Shown piece after piece: positions 18,901 through 26,619 of a stretch of 64,000 nucleotides of DNA. Within the stretch, counting starts at the first letter, position 1. Every line of letters begins with the position of its first letter. The DNA lies in assembly GCA_046329495.1 (NCBI GenBank), contig JAXLUO010000013.1, positions 1-64,000 on the forward strand. Reading direction: 5' to 3'. Both the position numbers and the translations under genes were made by a program. This DNA comes from Bog-950 sp046329495. Lineage in GTDB: Bacteria; Bacteroidota; Bacteroidia; Chitinophagales; LD1. Under the pieces are notes generated by a model. That model saw nothing but the letters and a program-made list of their open reading frames with translations, did no database searches and was not told where the DNA came from.

Positions 18901-19297
18901 ACTGAACGGTGCTGTAGTTAATCACCAATATGCACAGGAAGGTATCTACGCTGTTACCATGGTAGTTGAAAACGCCGATGCCTGCAGTGGCAGCACCAGC
19001 CAAACGGTTACTGTAACGGCTAAAACTGCTACCGGTATCAATGATCTTGCTAAGGATAAGATTGCTATTTGGAGCAACGAAAACCGCGTGTTTGTTGATT
19101 TCAGCCAACAGAAGGAAGTAGAGGCAACTATCTCTATCTACAACCTGTTAGGCCAGGTAATCAGCACCGAGCAATTTGGTAAGTCAAGCTTGTATTCAAA
19201 GGCTTTAAACAATCTTGAGGCCGGTTATGTGGTGGTTAGCGTTAAAAACCAACAAGGCATTATTAATAAGCAAGTGTTTATCAGCAATACCAAATAG
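12917..19297 (+). CDS. Giant (2126-residue) T9SS type A surface protein with glycine-rich beta-helix
   Basis: Reading in order: a signal peptide (MKRLLHVLALVAFVCLAQAQ); a Cys-rich region (about 35-170); Ig/PKD-like modules (170-385); a parallel beta-helix region (from IYVATSADGGNDANQGGPDG, about 390) interrupted near 541-791 by a stretch dominated by Gly, Ser and Ala; Ig/PKD-like modules (about 930-1340); a WLGYSTDWFDANNWS segment that opens a further beta domain; a PKD module near 1950; and a type A C-terminal sorting domain (ISIYNLLGQVISTEQ to the C-terminus). It is exported by Sec and then T9SS and probably anchored on the cell surface, perhaps as an adhesin or matrix protein. No catalytic motif is seen. 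A strong terminator follows. Confidence 0.85.
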   Translation: MKRLLHVLALVAFVCLAQAQNVNYEVQIVQVERTGYSDCALCGSPDPAWTMSAVDNGTFGAQTSTTWCYSYGEMAGTIWNPGSFDQMLYRTATNATSITLRLDAWENDCQDADCSYSTGGINCLFGAVADNNRCTNNSLSTINFRNDPPCQWNTYTTPFCGRYRYQVRIYWSFATAPTVTATAPFDRTLCTGSTTSLAVTVANDANGNAMGKFFKWQVNTATSDPASCATTGWTDVSPAATNSTYTPPQTSGTRTYRCLVTSNCSADFNSNTTASQCFRVTYAPISTPPAVQSVACGNTILPGVAYDFDILRAPAAGAVINSTSYAWASTGGASISPTNAAPTQITFPSSGSYTVSVTYGDACPSADAVSTCNVTVSQPACGAIYVATSADGGNDANQGGPDGPVATLSRAMVLYAGDNTRNTIRIAGGSYTETSIINLANNMIIDGCWEKVGTNWRKNSSKTVTLNMSGSETVTNGGGTGVDVCHTVGFKAVSKTGWTISDVKIVMGNTSGTASNRGCSNYGIYVSGSSGYTIYRCNITSGNGSKGNNGSTPAAGGGSSGGGGGSGGGACGGGSGSCTSSPGSAGTDGSGVGSGHNNNGGAGVSRGSLGCFASTAGSSGNPGTVGANGNTGTAGAAGSSGSYSTYFVPGGQGTSGSAGGGGQGGGGGSGNAAGAVRAACVTTGCGTYNGAAGGAGGQGGSGGTGGFGGGGSFAIYISGTTGTISSCTLATGAAGAKGVGAAGSAGLGGSGGGTAGCNSCIPGSTCGGNGGAGGAGGTGGTGGDGQPGLTAQLVSGGAGSSPSATIPNPTTVTVDYSNGNGATNSQIGLTKAGGGNWVLPAGYSFVNDQNTTSTSYTVSSASINVYTTATGSSDIVLSPGGITNTFSQYLNVISTRQTPTININPNPICPGTNFTLTATIPSGQSAVDYDWVIFNPASTVSASTITTSSLAAVTLNASAPNFTPGSTYRVRLMVRDPCMGWSIPVYSDFTVSSNLTNPVIDGKEDVCYNGNPGPMNTATAPTGGNGTWTYQWYQSDNCTGVWTPIASSNSSSYDPPAGLTVDRCFQMMATNACGSVYSNVVTKSLIALPSGGTINGPSVVCAGDANVNYSADGVITVNAYAWSIVGASSFTTSGNAANLTFGNTSPVTLTCTPSNQGCPGTPLTKTVTVNLRPTAVLSGSGSLCNGGSKTLSIALTGTGPWNGTLSDGTAFSGNSSPILVSVSPTVNTTYTIASLSDSKCTSKPGDLTGTVNITITEPATADAGPDMTGSCAGLANTISAAAATNDVSISWTHNGTGTLTDATTLTPTYVSGPGETTVTLTLHVTAASPCPVVTDDMDMTFGVCNSIWLGYSTDWFDANNWSFNAVPNSCAADVTIPTAPVGGNFPHITATSPQVGNINVQSSAVIDIDAGRKVSVCAAYVGGNTQPSRVIGDGEMVLNGSGSQALSKKTEFQNLRLANASGALMASGTRFDIFGELRLESGSLATTPGTLIFRSTSDTQIGIIDDFTGGYTGTISGTIKAERYYHSSSTYDAHYMGSPVNNLPLSQLGAGGLGGYAIPTPQCDETGLNPNSPYGNVASLDETNGITCGMACWKFENGGNAPNAKGYSVRKTGTGVLTVTGVANANSSYTLTGLTNTNWSNITHQGRPMGSGWALIANPYLANLDINGTPSGFYNQKLVWYNAGPFAGTYQTATIVPPFQAFLAHVITPGTPISYTINGSDRTKSTAPAFMKQANNQELKITAENTATQLLDVTTVAFNSAATTAFDPEYDGQKFAGALNRHTLYSYNTDPMAWMSDNILHSIDETSTVPVGFEPGITGSYVFHFDGVNTFDPTSYVKLEDKQLGIMHDVRNGDYAFTSDSTDNWNRFVLHFTPAAQFNLNDATCNAVGQISVEQPGTAIWNYTMVNQTGVLISSGTLSNNAPVTVSAAPGVYTITLTDVNGYTVVKNLQLSGLQAIQPAFNATKTAAEVGENIGFANTTAGVITTQWDMGDGTLLNGAVVNHQYAQEGIYAVTMVVENADACSGSTSQTVTVTAKTATGINDLAKDKIAIWSNENRVFVDFSQQKEVEATISIYNLLGQVISTEQFGKSSLYSKALNNLEAGYVVVSVKNQQGIINKQVFISNTK

Positions 19298-19320
19298 CAT
19301 TTACTACTACAACCAACGCA

Positions 19321-19350
19321 ACGGCGGGCCAACTGGCCCGCCGTTTTTTT
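19321..19350 (+). terminator. Rho-independent terminator of the giant T9SS gene
   Basis: A perfect 10-bp G+C-rich stem, ACGGCGGGCC (19321-19330) and GGCCCGCCGT (19335-19344), with an AACT loop and a run of T, 24 nt after the stop codon. Confidence 0.93.
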
Positions 19351-19487
19351 ATGGCAGAGGCTTTATGGCTTAACTCATTTTTAACAAGTAGTATTTTCAA
19401 TAGCGCCAAATTTCCGTTACTTTCCGTATGGAATTTGATTCTACTTACATCTTAAAGTTGAATTGTTAACCAAAAACTATCTTCCGT

Positions 19488-20300
19488 ATGAAGCGCATCT
19501 CCTTAACTCTACTTGCCTTCTTTATGATTGCTACCGGCACTATCTATGCTGCCGAAACCAAAAACAATGTTCTTAATGCCAAGCAGGTTGCCGGACTGGA
19601 TGTAAGCGGCAAATGGGTAGGCAAACGCAAACAATATTCCTGGGATAAGAAAACCTTTATTGAGGTGTTTGAATATGAGTTCGACCTCAAACAGGAAGGT
19701 AATATCGTTACCGGCACCTCTACCATCATCAACGCTAACGGCGAATACGCCGATATGAAGATCGAGGGCGTTATTATAGGTAACAAGTTGCACTTTGCTG
19801 AAAAGGAAGTAAAAAGCGCTATCCGGCCCGAAGGCAAAGTATGGTGTTTTAAAAGCGGCGAACTTTATTTTTCTAAAGACGGCGACAACCTGCGCTTAGT
19901 AGGTTCTACACCAAGCTACATGGAGATTTACAACTACCCTTGCAGTGGAGGTTTAACCGACCTGGTTAAGGTTGACAATAGCAACAATGCCGTGGCGTAC
20001 AAAAGCGATTTCGATGGCAGCATCAATGTTGAAGAGCCCTTCAACATCAGCATATTCCCTAATCCGTTTATTGATAATGCTACCGTAAGCTACAACCTGG
20101 TTGCTGATAGCAAAGTTAAAGTGGAGGTATATGACATGACCGGCAAACTTATAACCAACTTATTTGAAGGCAGTCAAAAAACAGGCAACTACACGCTTGA
20201 TTTCAATGCCAAAGCAGCCGGTTCTATGAGCGGTATCTTTATCGTTAAAATGACGATTAACGATGAAGTATACAGCCGCCAGATAGTTCAGATGCGCTAA
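19488..20300 (+). CDS. T9SS type A sorting domain protein, unknown N-terminal domain
   Basis: 270 residues: a signal peptide (MKRISLTLLAFFMIATGTIYA); a beta-rich domain (VSGKWVGKRKQYSWDKKTFIEV, about 40-150) that looks like a small lipid- or carbohydrate-binding barrel; a linker; and a type A sorting domain from about 183 (NISIFPNPFIDNATVSY) to the end (YSRQIVQMR). The FPNP and VYDMTGK phrases are typical of this sorting domain. The product is secreted or cell-surface attached. I do not recognise the N-terminal domain. Terminators at 19321 and 20322 isolate the gene, so it should be monocistronic. Confidence 0.85.
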   Translation: MKRISLTLLAFFMIATGTIYAAETKNNVLNAKQVAGLDVSGKWVGKRKQYSWDKKTFIEVFEYEFDLKQEGNIVTGTSTIINANGEYADMKIEGVIIGNKLHFAEKEVKSAIRPEGKVWCFKSGELYFSKDGDNLRLVGSTPSYMEIYNYPCSGGLTDLVKVDNSNNAVAYKSDFDGSINVEEPFNISIFPNPFIDNATVSYNLVADSKVKVEVYDMTGKLITNLFEGSQKTGNYTLDFNAKAAGSMSGIFIVKMTINDEVYSRQIVQMR

Positions 20301-20321
20301 AAATCTTTAGCCCCAATAGAG

Positions 20322-20349
20322 AGCCTTCCGGCAACGGGAGGCTTTTTTT
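20322..20349 (+). terminator. Rho-independent terminator
   Basis: AGCCTTCC (20322-20329) pairs with GGGAGGCT (20336-20343), including one G-T pair, followed by six T. The T-run abuts the stop codon (20348-20350) of the converging gene. Confidence 0.88.
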
Positions 20350-21487
20350 ATGCCTGCCGGTTAATAAAAGCTGCAAGTTGATCTCCCGCCTCGCTGCCGA
20401 TTGCAACCCCCATGCCGCCCATACGCACGCCAACGCAAACACGTGGGCTGTGTTGTTTTATAATAGGGAATTTGCTGCTTCCAAAGGCCATAATACCGGT
20501 CCACCAATCGCTTACTTTAAAATCGATACCCGGTATAATTACGCTACGTAGCTTTTCAAGCAACGCTTCACGTATCAATTCATTAAAAGCAAACTCAGTG
20601 GTTCGTTCTCCTTCAAAATCCAGGTTGCGTCCACCACCAAATAATATCCTGCCTTCCAATTCGCGGAAATAGTAAAAACCTTTATCAAAGTGATAGATAC
20701 CTTTAAATGGCAGGTTAGGTATCGGTTCAGTTACTAATACCTGCCCGCGGCCGGGTTGTATTTCCAGTTCGGGATACAAGCTTCGTGTAAAGGCGTTGGT
20801 ACAAATAGCTACATTTCCTGCGGTAAAGGCTATCTCATTGCCTATAACTGCATTCCTGCAGCGCACGTGAACCTGCTGCCCATCATCATCAATTGCCATT
20901 ACTTCGCAACCGGTTTTTATCTCTATGCCCATGTGCAGGCAATAGTCTATAAGGCTGCGTATGGCTTTGCCGCTATGTAGTTGGCCTTCAAAGTGGTTTT
21001 GCACCAGGTGCTTTGTGTGGTCTTTGCTAAATCCAAATTCGGTAATGCGTTCATCGGCCAGCGAAAATGCCTTTCCGCCAAGCATAGGCTCCAGCATTTC
21101 ATTAATAGCTTCCATTTTATCAAGCGCTGCCGTTTCTGCCTCACTTATCAATTCAAAGCTACCATCAGCTGCATAATCAATCGCAGCATCACCTAATCGT
21201 TTACGTAATCGGTTTAAACCTTTGTAGCGCAGGTTAACCAACTGCAACACTTCTTCAGGTTGCATATAGGCTAAGTCATCCAGTATTTCCGTAAGGCTGC
21301 CAATACAGGCAAAGCCTGCGTTTTTAGTGCTGGCGCCGGTTGGCAACAAACCTCTTTCCACTACCAGCACGCGTTTGTGAGGTGCTTGCTCCTTAACCGA
21401 TGCAGCGGTAGATAGGCCCACAATACCGCTGCCCACAATAATTACATCATAGTGTAATAGCGATGCCTTCTCCCAATAGCTTAACAT
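20348..21487 (-). CDS. FAD-dependent amine/amino acid oxidoreductase (DAO family)
   Basis: A 379-residue flavoprotein. The Rossmann dinucleotide motif VIIVGSGIVGLSTA is near residue 15, an ERG at the end of strand two binds the ribose, and GASTKNAGFAC (about 52-62) is the GxSxxNaG phrase of DadA/glycine oxidase relatives. A second FAD contact, RMGGMGVAIGSEAG, sits near the C-terminus. The layout resembles gamma-glutamylputrescine oxidase (PuuB) and the MnmC oxidase domain. The substrate, probably an amine or N-alkylated amino acid, cannot be fixed because no pathway genes adjoin it. Cytosolic; start ATG at 21487. Confidence 0.8.
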   Translation of the reverse strand: MLSYWEKASLLHYDVIIVGSGIVGLSTAASVKEQAPHKRVLVVERGLLPTGASTKNAGFACIGSLTEILDDLAYMQPEEVLQLVNLRYKGLNRLRKRLGDAAIDYAADGSFELISEAETAALDKMEAINEMLEPMLGGKAFSLADERITEFGFSKDHTKHLVQNHFEGQLHSGKAIRSLIDYCLHMGIEIKTGCEVMAIDDDGQQVHVRCRNAVIGNEIAFTAGNVAICTNAFTRSLYPELEIQPGRGQVLVTEPIPNLPFKGIYHFDKGFYYFRELEGRILFGGGRNLDFEGERTTEFAFNELIREALLEKLRSVIIPGIDFKVSDWWTGIMAFGSSKFPIIKQHSPRVCVGVRMGGMGVAIGSEAGDQLAAFINRQA

Positions 21488-21566
21488 AACCTTGTTTTGG
21501 TTGCTAAGATGGTGGCTTTTTAAAACCTGTCGCGCACATTTATAAATAGCTGTGCTTAACTGCTGC

Positions 21567-22460
21567 TTACAAACGTAGTTTCATCATAACCGCAAAGTGA
21601 TCCGAAAGATCCTTATGCTTTTTATCCCAGGGAAATTGATAGCGCTTTACCTCGCGGCTGAGCACTTTGGGTTGCAGGCCATTTCCTTTATATAGCACAA
21701 AATCAATAACACCGCGGCGGTTAGGGTCATAGCTGTCCATATCGTTCAGCAGGTGGTCGCTGGTGTATTGCAGGTCGCCGGTAATTGGCCCGTCTTCAGC
21801 GGTAAAGGTATGTAACATGGTGTCGTAAAGTGCGCTGCCTTTATGCGTATTAAAGTCGCCGCAATAAAGTTGGGGTATGCTGTCCTTACGGAAGCGTTTC
21901 ATCAATCCTTCAATTTGCTCGTATTGGTTCTGCTTCATTTCAAAAGCACCGCCTGCTTCCATATGCGTGCCCATTACCTGTACCGTGTTACCTTTCCATT
22001 GTAATTGCACCAGTATAGCTCCTTTCCTTGCCAGGCAGTCTTCGCGGTCGCAATCGGTAAAGTGCACTTCACCTAATTCCTTTAACGGCACTTTGCTGAA
22101 TACCATTACTCCGCTGCTGGCCTTCAGGCTGGGTGTACTGTTGGCCGGGCCCGCCCAAAAAGGATAATAGGGCTTTAACTCCCGCTTAAGTATCCGGATG
22201 GCTTTATGGTCAAAGGCTTCCTGAAACACAATTACCTGGGCGCTGTCCGGCGCTACAATGCGCGGTATAATGCGTGCACGCACTACCGGATGGTGCTTAA
22301 TAAACGTAAGCACCCTTGGCAGCATCTTAATGTTGTAAGTCAGCACTTTAAGCTCGCTTTGGGCGGCTACGCTGGCAGGGTCTTCGGTGGGCAGGGGCAT
22401 GGCTGAAATACTTCCGGCAAATAGCGCCAGAAAAGGCAGAAGGAGGAGGTTTTTGAGCAT
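21567..22460 (-). CDS. Exported endonuclease/exonuclease/phosphatase-fold hydrolase, sphingomyelinase C-like
   Basis: 297 residues from the ATG at 22460, which gives the signal peptide MLKNLLLLPFLALFAGSIS. The DNase I-like fold residues are all present: Asn43 in LTYNIKMLP, Glu81 in VFQEAFD, His166 in GTHMEAG, Asp202 and Asn204 in GDFNTHKG, and the closing SDHFAV (Asp287, His288). LTYNxxMLP and the spacing of the motifs are those of bacterial neutral sphingomyelinases rather than nucleases. Sphingolipids occur in many Bacteroidota, so the target may be a host, prey or own phospho-sphingolipid. This is an inference from the family, not proof. Two cysteines in TDCDREDC may form a disulfide. Confidence 0.8.
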   Translation of the reverse strand: MLKNLLLLPFLALFAGSISAMPLPTEDPASVAAQSELKVLTYNIKMLPRVLTFIKHHPVVRARIIPRIVAPDSAQVIVFQEAFDHKAIRILKRELKPYYPFWAGPANSTPSLKASSGVMVFSKVPLKELGEVHFTDCDREDCLARKGAILVQLQWKGNTVQVMGTHMEAGGAFEMKQNQYEQIEGLMKRFRKDSIPQLYCGDFNTHKGSALYDTMLHTFTAEDGPITGDLQYTSDHLLNDMDSYDPNRRGVIDFVLYKGNGLQPKVLSREVKRYQFPWDKKHKDLSDHFAVMMKLRL

Positions 22461-22551
22461 ACTGCTAAGATAATAGCCTGAACAAATCGGCATCGTTAAA
22501 TGTTGGTTTATTTTTGATGAATTAACGGAACAGCCCTGCAACAACGCTTTG

Positions 22552-22581
22552 TTGGCCGCTATCGTCTTTCGGTTATATTTG
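22552..22581 (+). promoter_or_regulatory. Promoter of Bacteroidota type (TTG-N19-TATATTTG)
   Basis: TTG at 22552-22554, a 19-nt spacer and an exact TAnnTTTG -7 box (TATATTTG, 22574-22581). The ATG of the following gene is at 22590, so the predicted transcript has almost no leader. Confidence 0.55.
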
Positions 22582-22589
22582 ATGCAGTT

Positions 22590-25349
22590 ATGAAGAAGCC
22601 TTTTCTGCTCTTGTTTCTAGTTAGTTTATGTGCCCTGGCCTTTGCTCAAAATATGCACGTTAAGCATTACAACTTCAGTACGTTTACCACCACCCCTAAA
22701 GTGGTTGCCCCTGCGTTGGAGAAGCAGAGCAGTGAAACCGCTAAAAGCCACCCCGAATACGGCATTACCCCCTACAATGCACAGTGCAGCAACTGCGATG
22801 AACTGATTGATAAGCGAACCGAAACCAGCCGAGAGTTCATTGATAGAAGCAGGCCTAACTACATTTTTTCGCAACAATCCTTTTACCCGCTGCATTATAA
22901 AAACTTTTCAGGTGATGTATGGCATTCCATCGACTATCGTTTGCGGCCCGATACGCAGCATCCCGGTGTGTATGTGGCCCCCAACCAACCCGCACCGGCC
23001 ACCTGTAATCTCAACAACAAATCCACCTCTATCAAACGGCGCAATTTCGAGTTTGTGTTTAACCACGATTTGCAGTTGTTCTTTTACGATGAAAACCGTG
23101 TATATACCAAGCCCCAACCCGGCAATTACAGTCAATACACCATTGGCGAAGAAGGGCTATTTGTGAAAAATATGTGGCCCGGTATTGACATGGAACAAGT
23201 GTTTTTTGCAGGGCAAATCGAAACTAACTACCGTATCAATGCACCTTTACAAGTGCCCATTACCGATGGCTACATGGTTATTGAAGATCACTTTTCTCTA
23301 CCGGCTGGTTACCGCGTTATGGAACTTCCCGAAGAGGGCGAAGTGCCTGTTGGCTTTAGGGGCGATTTGCTGATACTGGATGATAAGAACGATACCGCCT
23401 TTATTTACCACCGCCCTGTTTACCTCGATACGCGTGTAATAGGCATGCATGGTATGTATAAGTGGCAAAAGCAGAATAATGATTACAGTCTGCAAATGCT
23501 GGTGCCGGTTAACTGGTTAACCCGGCAGGATAATGTGTATCCCCTGCTAATCGACCCGATTGTAATGGTGCAGGGCGACTCTATCAACGGCAATTACACC
23601 CTCTCTTTAGGGCCGCCAAACGGACAGGCATTTACTACCAAGCCCGCCTATTGCCCTTATCAAATGACGGTGCAGGTTCCCGGTAGAAGTAAGCTGCTGG
23701 AGACCTATTTGGAATTGGAATACATGCTTACTTACGACCCAACTTGTGGTAATCCTCCTTTAGATGCCCCTTTCTGCACCTTTAGCCAGGTGCAGCAGGA
23801 AGTTATCTGCAATCATTGTAATACAACCACAGGTCAATTAGCCTGCGACCCTGCACAACCACCCTATACCGGTACCTGCACTACCGATAGCCACCTGGTT
23901 GCTGGTGCCGGACCTTTAAAAGTTAGTACTTTTTCACCAAACTACATAAGCTGCTACCCACCGCAATGCCCCGATTACTTTATCGATTTCACCTTACGCA
24001 ACCGCGATAGTATTTGCGGCGATGTTTGTGGTTTCCTGTGTGCCAAAGGGCACCTGTGGGGTATTACCATTTCTGCCTGCAGGGTTGAAGGTTACATAAC
24101 CCAGGATAAAACCAATATCTGTCCCGGCGAATCGGTTACCTTTTTGGCGCATCCCGATTGTGGTGTGCCACCCTACCATTACCTTTGGACGCAGGATGGA
24201 GGTAATACATACGATACGGTTTATAACTCGCCTTACTATGGCATTTATCCGCAAACAAGTAAAACTGTTGCCTGCATTATAGTTGATACTTGCGGCGAGT
24301 TGTACCTAACCAATGACCTGAGCGTTGCCGTGGCTGCAGCCCCGCCTGCCAATGCCGGGCCCGATGCACAGGCTTGTGCCGGTAATAAAACAGTTCAACT
24401 GGGTGGCAGTCCAACTACCTCTCCCGGTAATACCATACAGTGGGTTGGCGAAACACCCACCATACAAGGTTGGATAAGCAATGCAAATGCTCCCAACCCC
24501 GTTCTCACCATTCCCGCAGGTGTGGTCGATACCTTTTGGGTAGCTGTGCGTTGCTCCGCAGCAGGCTTTGCATGTACCCGTACCGATACCATGTATGTGT
24601 ACAGTCACCCTTTGCCTACACCGCTGCTAAGCACCACCGGTGCTACGCAAATCTGCGGTACGCAGAATGTAACCCTGCAGATAACCGGGGGCAACTATAC
24701 CACCTACAACTGGAGTAACGGCGCTGTTGGGCCAACCACAGTCATCAACCAGCCCGGCCAATACTATGCGGTTATCACGGATGTAAACGGTTGCACCGAT
24801 ACCAGTAATACCATTACTATTTCGGCAGTGGCAGTGCCTTCGCTGGATGTACGCCCGGATACCACACTTATTTTTGGCGATAGTGTGATGCTGTATACCG
24901 ACCTTGACCTTAACTCCACCAGTATTGACTCTTTCCACTGGTATCCATTCGTTAACATGTCGTGCAACAGTTGCACCAACCCGGTAGTGAGCCCCGAAAA
25001 CATTCAGGTATACGGCCTTAATGTGTATGTATCCGGCTGCACCATCAGCGATTCGGTTCTAATACGTGTTATACTGCCTAACAATTTCTATATCCCCAAT
25101 GCATTTACACCTAACAACGATGGCAACAACGATGTGTTCTATGTGCTATCGCAAAGCGGGGTTAAAGTGATAACCTTCCAAATTTTCGACCGCCTGGGCG
25201 AGAAGGTGCACGATGGCACGTTCCCGTGGGATGGCACCTACAAAGGCAAACCCGCCCCTCCGGGCGTGTATGTGTACGTATGCCGCCTGGGCCTGTTCGG
25301 CGAAGATCAGTCGATTTTCCGTAAGGGCAGTGTGACGCTAATCAGGTAA
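22590..25349 (+). CDS. T9SS type B (gliding motility-associated C-terminal domain) surface protein
   Basis: A 919-residue exported protein: a signal peptide (MKKPFLLLFLVSLCALAFAQ); a large N-terminal domain of unknown type; Cys-containing Ig/PKD-like modules in the second half (QDKTNICPGESVTFLAHPDC, ATQICGTQNVTLQITGGNY); and a CHU_C sorting domain at the end (IPNAFTPNNDGNNDVFYV, IFDRLGEKVHDG, GVYVYVCRL). The FTPNxDGxND phrase is the hallmark of type B cargo, which T9SS moves to the cell surface or medium. No enzymatic motif is visible. The gene starts almost at its predicted promoter. Confidence 0.87.
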   Translation: MKKPFLLLFLVSLCALAFAQNMHVKHYNFSTFTTTPKVVAPALEKQSSETAKSHPEYGITPYNAQCSNCDELIDKRTETSREFIDRSRPNYIFSQQSFYPLHYKNFSGDVWHSIDYRLRPDTQHPGVYVAPNQPAPATCNLNNKSTSIKRRNFEFVFNHDLQLFFYDENRVYTKPQPGNYSQYTIGEEGLFVKNMWPGIDMEQVFFAGQIETNYRINAPLQVPITDGYMVIEDHFSLPAGYRVMELPEEGEVPVGFRGDLLILDDKNDTAFIYHRPVYLDTRVIGMHGMYKWQKQNNDYSLQMLVPVNWLTRQDNVYPLLIDPIVMVQGDSINGNYTLSLGPPNGQAFTTKPAYCPYQMTVQVPGRSKLLETYLELEYMLTYDPTCGNPPLDAPFCTFSQVQQEVICNHCNTTTGQLACDPAQPPYTGTCTTDSHLVAGAGPLKVSTFSPNYISCYPPQCPDYFIDFTLRNRDSICGDVCGFLCAKGHLWGITISACRVEGYITQDKTNICPGESVTFLAHPDCGVPPYHYLWTQDGGNTYDTVYNSPYYGIYPQTSKTVACIIVDTCGELYLTNDLSVAVAAAPPANAGPDAQACAGNKTVQLGGSPTTSPGNTIQWVGETPTIQGWISNANAPNPVLTIPAGVVDTFWVAVRCSAAGFACTRTDTMYVYSHPLPTPLLSTTGATQICGTQNVTLQITGGNYTTYNWSNGAVGPTTVINQPGQYYAVITDVNGCTDTSNTITISAVAVPSLDVRPDTTLIFGDSVMLYTDLDLNSTSIDSFHWYPFVNMSCNSCTNPVVSPENIQVYGLNVYVSGCTISDSVLIRVILPNNFYIPNAFTPNNDGNNDVFYVLSQSGVKVITFQIFDRLGEKVHDGTFPWDGTYKGKPAPPGVYVYVCRLGLFGEDQSIFRKGSVTLIR

Positions 25350-25368
25350 TAATTAGCCCGTATCCCCT

Positions 25369-25376
25369 TAAATTTG
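25369..25376 (+). promoter_or_regulatory. -7 promoter element TAAATTTG for the CBS-domain gene
   Basis: An exact TAnnTTTG box 45 nt before the ATG at 25421. No TTG is found at the right distance upstream, so only the -7 part is supported. Confidence 0.45.
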
Positions 25377-25420
25377 TATTTATCTTTTAACAGATTACAT
25401 TTATCGAAAATCAACCAACC

Positions 25421-25840
25421 ATGTCTGCAAAAAAACCGGTTTCCGCTATTATGACCATCAATCCGGTGGTAGCCAACCAATTCCACAACTTCTCGCAAGT
25501 GCTGCGTTTATTCACCGAGTTTCCGGTGCACCACCTGCCTATCATGGATGTTAACAACAAACTGATCGGTATCATCAGTTCAAACGACCTGCCTAAGGTG
25601 TTTTTGCAACTTAGCCGCCGCGATCCGAAAGTGATGCTCGATCTGGACGAAATTGACCGTGCTATTAACCTTACCGATATCATGACCCCGAATCCAATCA
25701 CTGTATCTTCTTCCGATTCTATTGAAGATGCCGCCAAACTGATCGCCAGCCGCAAATTCTTATCGCTGCCGGTGGTAGATAATGGCGAATTAGTGGGCAT
25801 TATTTCTATTAAGGATATCGTTAACTACCTGGCTAACTAA
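25421..25840 (+). CDS. Two-CBS-domain protein
   Basis: 139 residues forming one Bateman module: CBS1 (about 5-65, with HHLPIMDVNNKLIGIISSNDL) and CBS2 (about 82-139, with LSLPVVDNGELVGIISIKDIVNYL). Each has the LPVVD...GIIS-x-D phrase that contacts adenosine nucleotides. Stand-alone CBS proteins act as ligand sensors that bind AMP, ATP or SAM and regulate partner enzymes. No partner is adjacent, so the target is unknown. It has its own -7 box and a strong terminator, hence is monocistronic. Confidence 0.9.
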   Translation: MSAKKPVSAIMTINPVVANQFHNFSQVLRLFTEFPVHHLPIMDVNNKLIGIISSNDLPKVFLQLSRRDPKVMLDLDEIDRAINLTDIMTPNPITVSSSDSIEDAAKLIASRKFLSLPVVDNGELVGIISIKDIVNYLAN

Positions 25841-25862
25841 TAACCCTTCTAATAATTGATAT

Positions 25863-25897
25863 AAACGGGCCTGTTTTAACCAAAACAGGCCCGTTTT
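25863..25897 (+). terminator. Rho-independent terminator of the CBS-domain gene
   Basis: A 15-bp inverted repeat, AAACGGGCCTGTTTT (25863-25877) and AAAACAGGCCCGTTT (25882-25896), loop AACC. It is A/T-flanked on both sides and so could work in both directions. Confidence 0.93.
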
Positions 25898-26036
25898 GCT
25901 TTCTATCACCCCACTGTGCCATACATGCTCGTACTAAGCAGGGGTTGCCGCCGTTATGTTAATGGTGTGCTGCCTTGCGTACCACATTTGGAACGAAAGT
26001 TTAGTAGAACTATTAATTAACCTAAACCTGCAAACC

Positions 26037-26570
26037 ATGAATATCCGAAAAACCATATTGGCAGCAGTTATAGCTACTGCAGCTATGACACTCTACTTCA
26101 TTATACTACCTTTTACTGGCTTGTTCCCCGAGCTAAACATTGCTACCTTTTTAGGCAAAATTGCCGGTGATAGTAAAGTGGCTGGCTGGGCCATTCACAT
26201 AGCATTCGGCTTTGCCTTTGCCTTTATCTATGCCCGTTGGGTTAACGACCTGTTACCCATAGAAAGCAATGTTTCGCGCGGTGTTATTTACAGCATCTTT
26301 GTATTTCTCTTTTCTACAGTAAGCATACTAACCATTAATGCAGCCGGTTTGGTTGAATGGCATTTAAAGGAAAGCATGGCCATGCTGTTTTTAATGAGTT
26401 TAACGGGGCATCTTATTTATGGTGCCATATTGGGCGGCATGTTGCCTAAAGTTAATCCCGAGCGTGAATTTGGGGCTGAGCTGCAGGTGGATGAACCCGG
26501 CAAATCGCCCGCACGCCGCACAATGGGTAATACCACCAGCAGTGCCGGGGTAAACGACAAACTGCACTAA
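26037..26570 (+). CDS. Small integral membrane protein, unknown function
   Basis: 177 residues with four predicted membrane segments: TILAAVIATAAMTLYFIILP, WAIHIAFGFAFAFIYARWV, VIYSIFVFLFSTVSILTI, and MLFLMSLTGHLIYGAILGG, then a hydrophilic tail with many Gly, Pro, Arg and Asn. The repeated HxxFGFxFAFIYA and LTGHLIYGAILG helices resemble the YagU/DUF6789-type membrane proteins, but I do not claim the family. The ATG at 26037 is preferred over the open frame from 25956, which would add a Cys-rich leader. Confidence 0.65.
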   Translation: MNIRKTILAAVIATAAMTLYFIILPFTGLFPELNIATFLGKIAGDSKVAGWAIHIAFGFAFAFIYARWVNDLLPIESNVSRGVIYSIFVFLFSTVSILTINAAGLVEWHLKESMAMLFLMSLTGHLIYGAILGGMLPKVNPEREFGAELQVDEPGKSPARRTMGNTTSSAGVNDKLH

Positions 26571-26619
26571 GCTTGGCACCCACCGGAATTTTTGCACTTT
26601 TGGTGGCATAATTCCGGGT

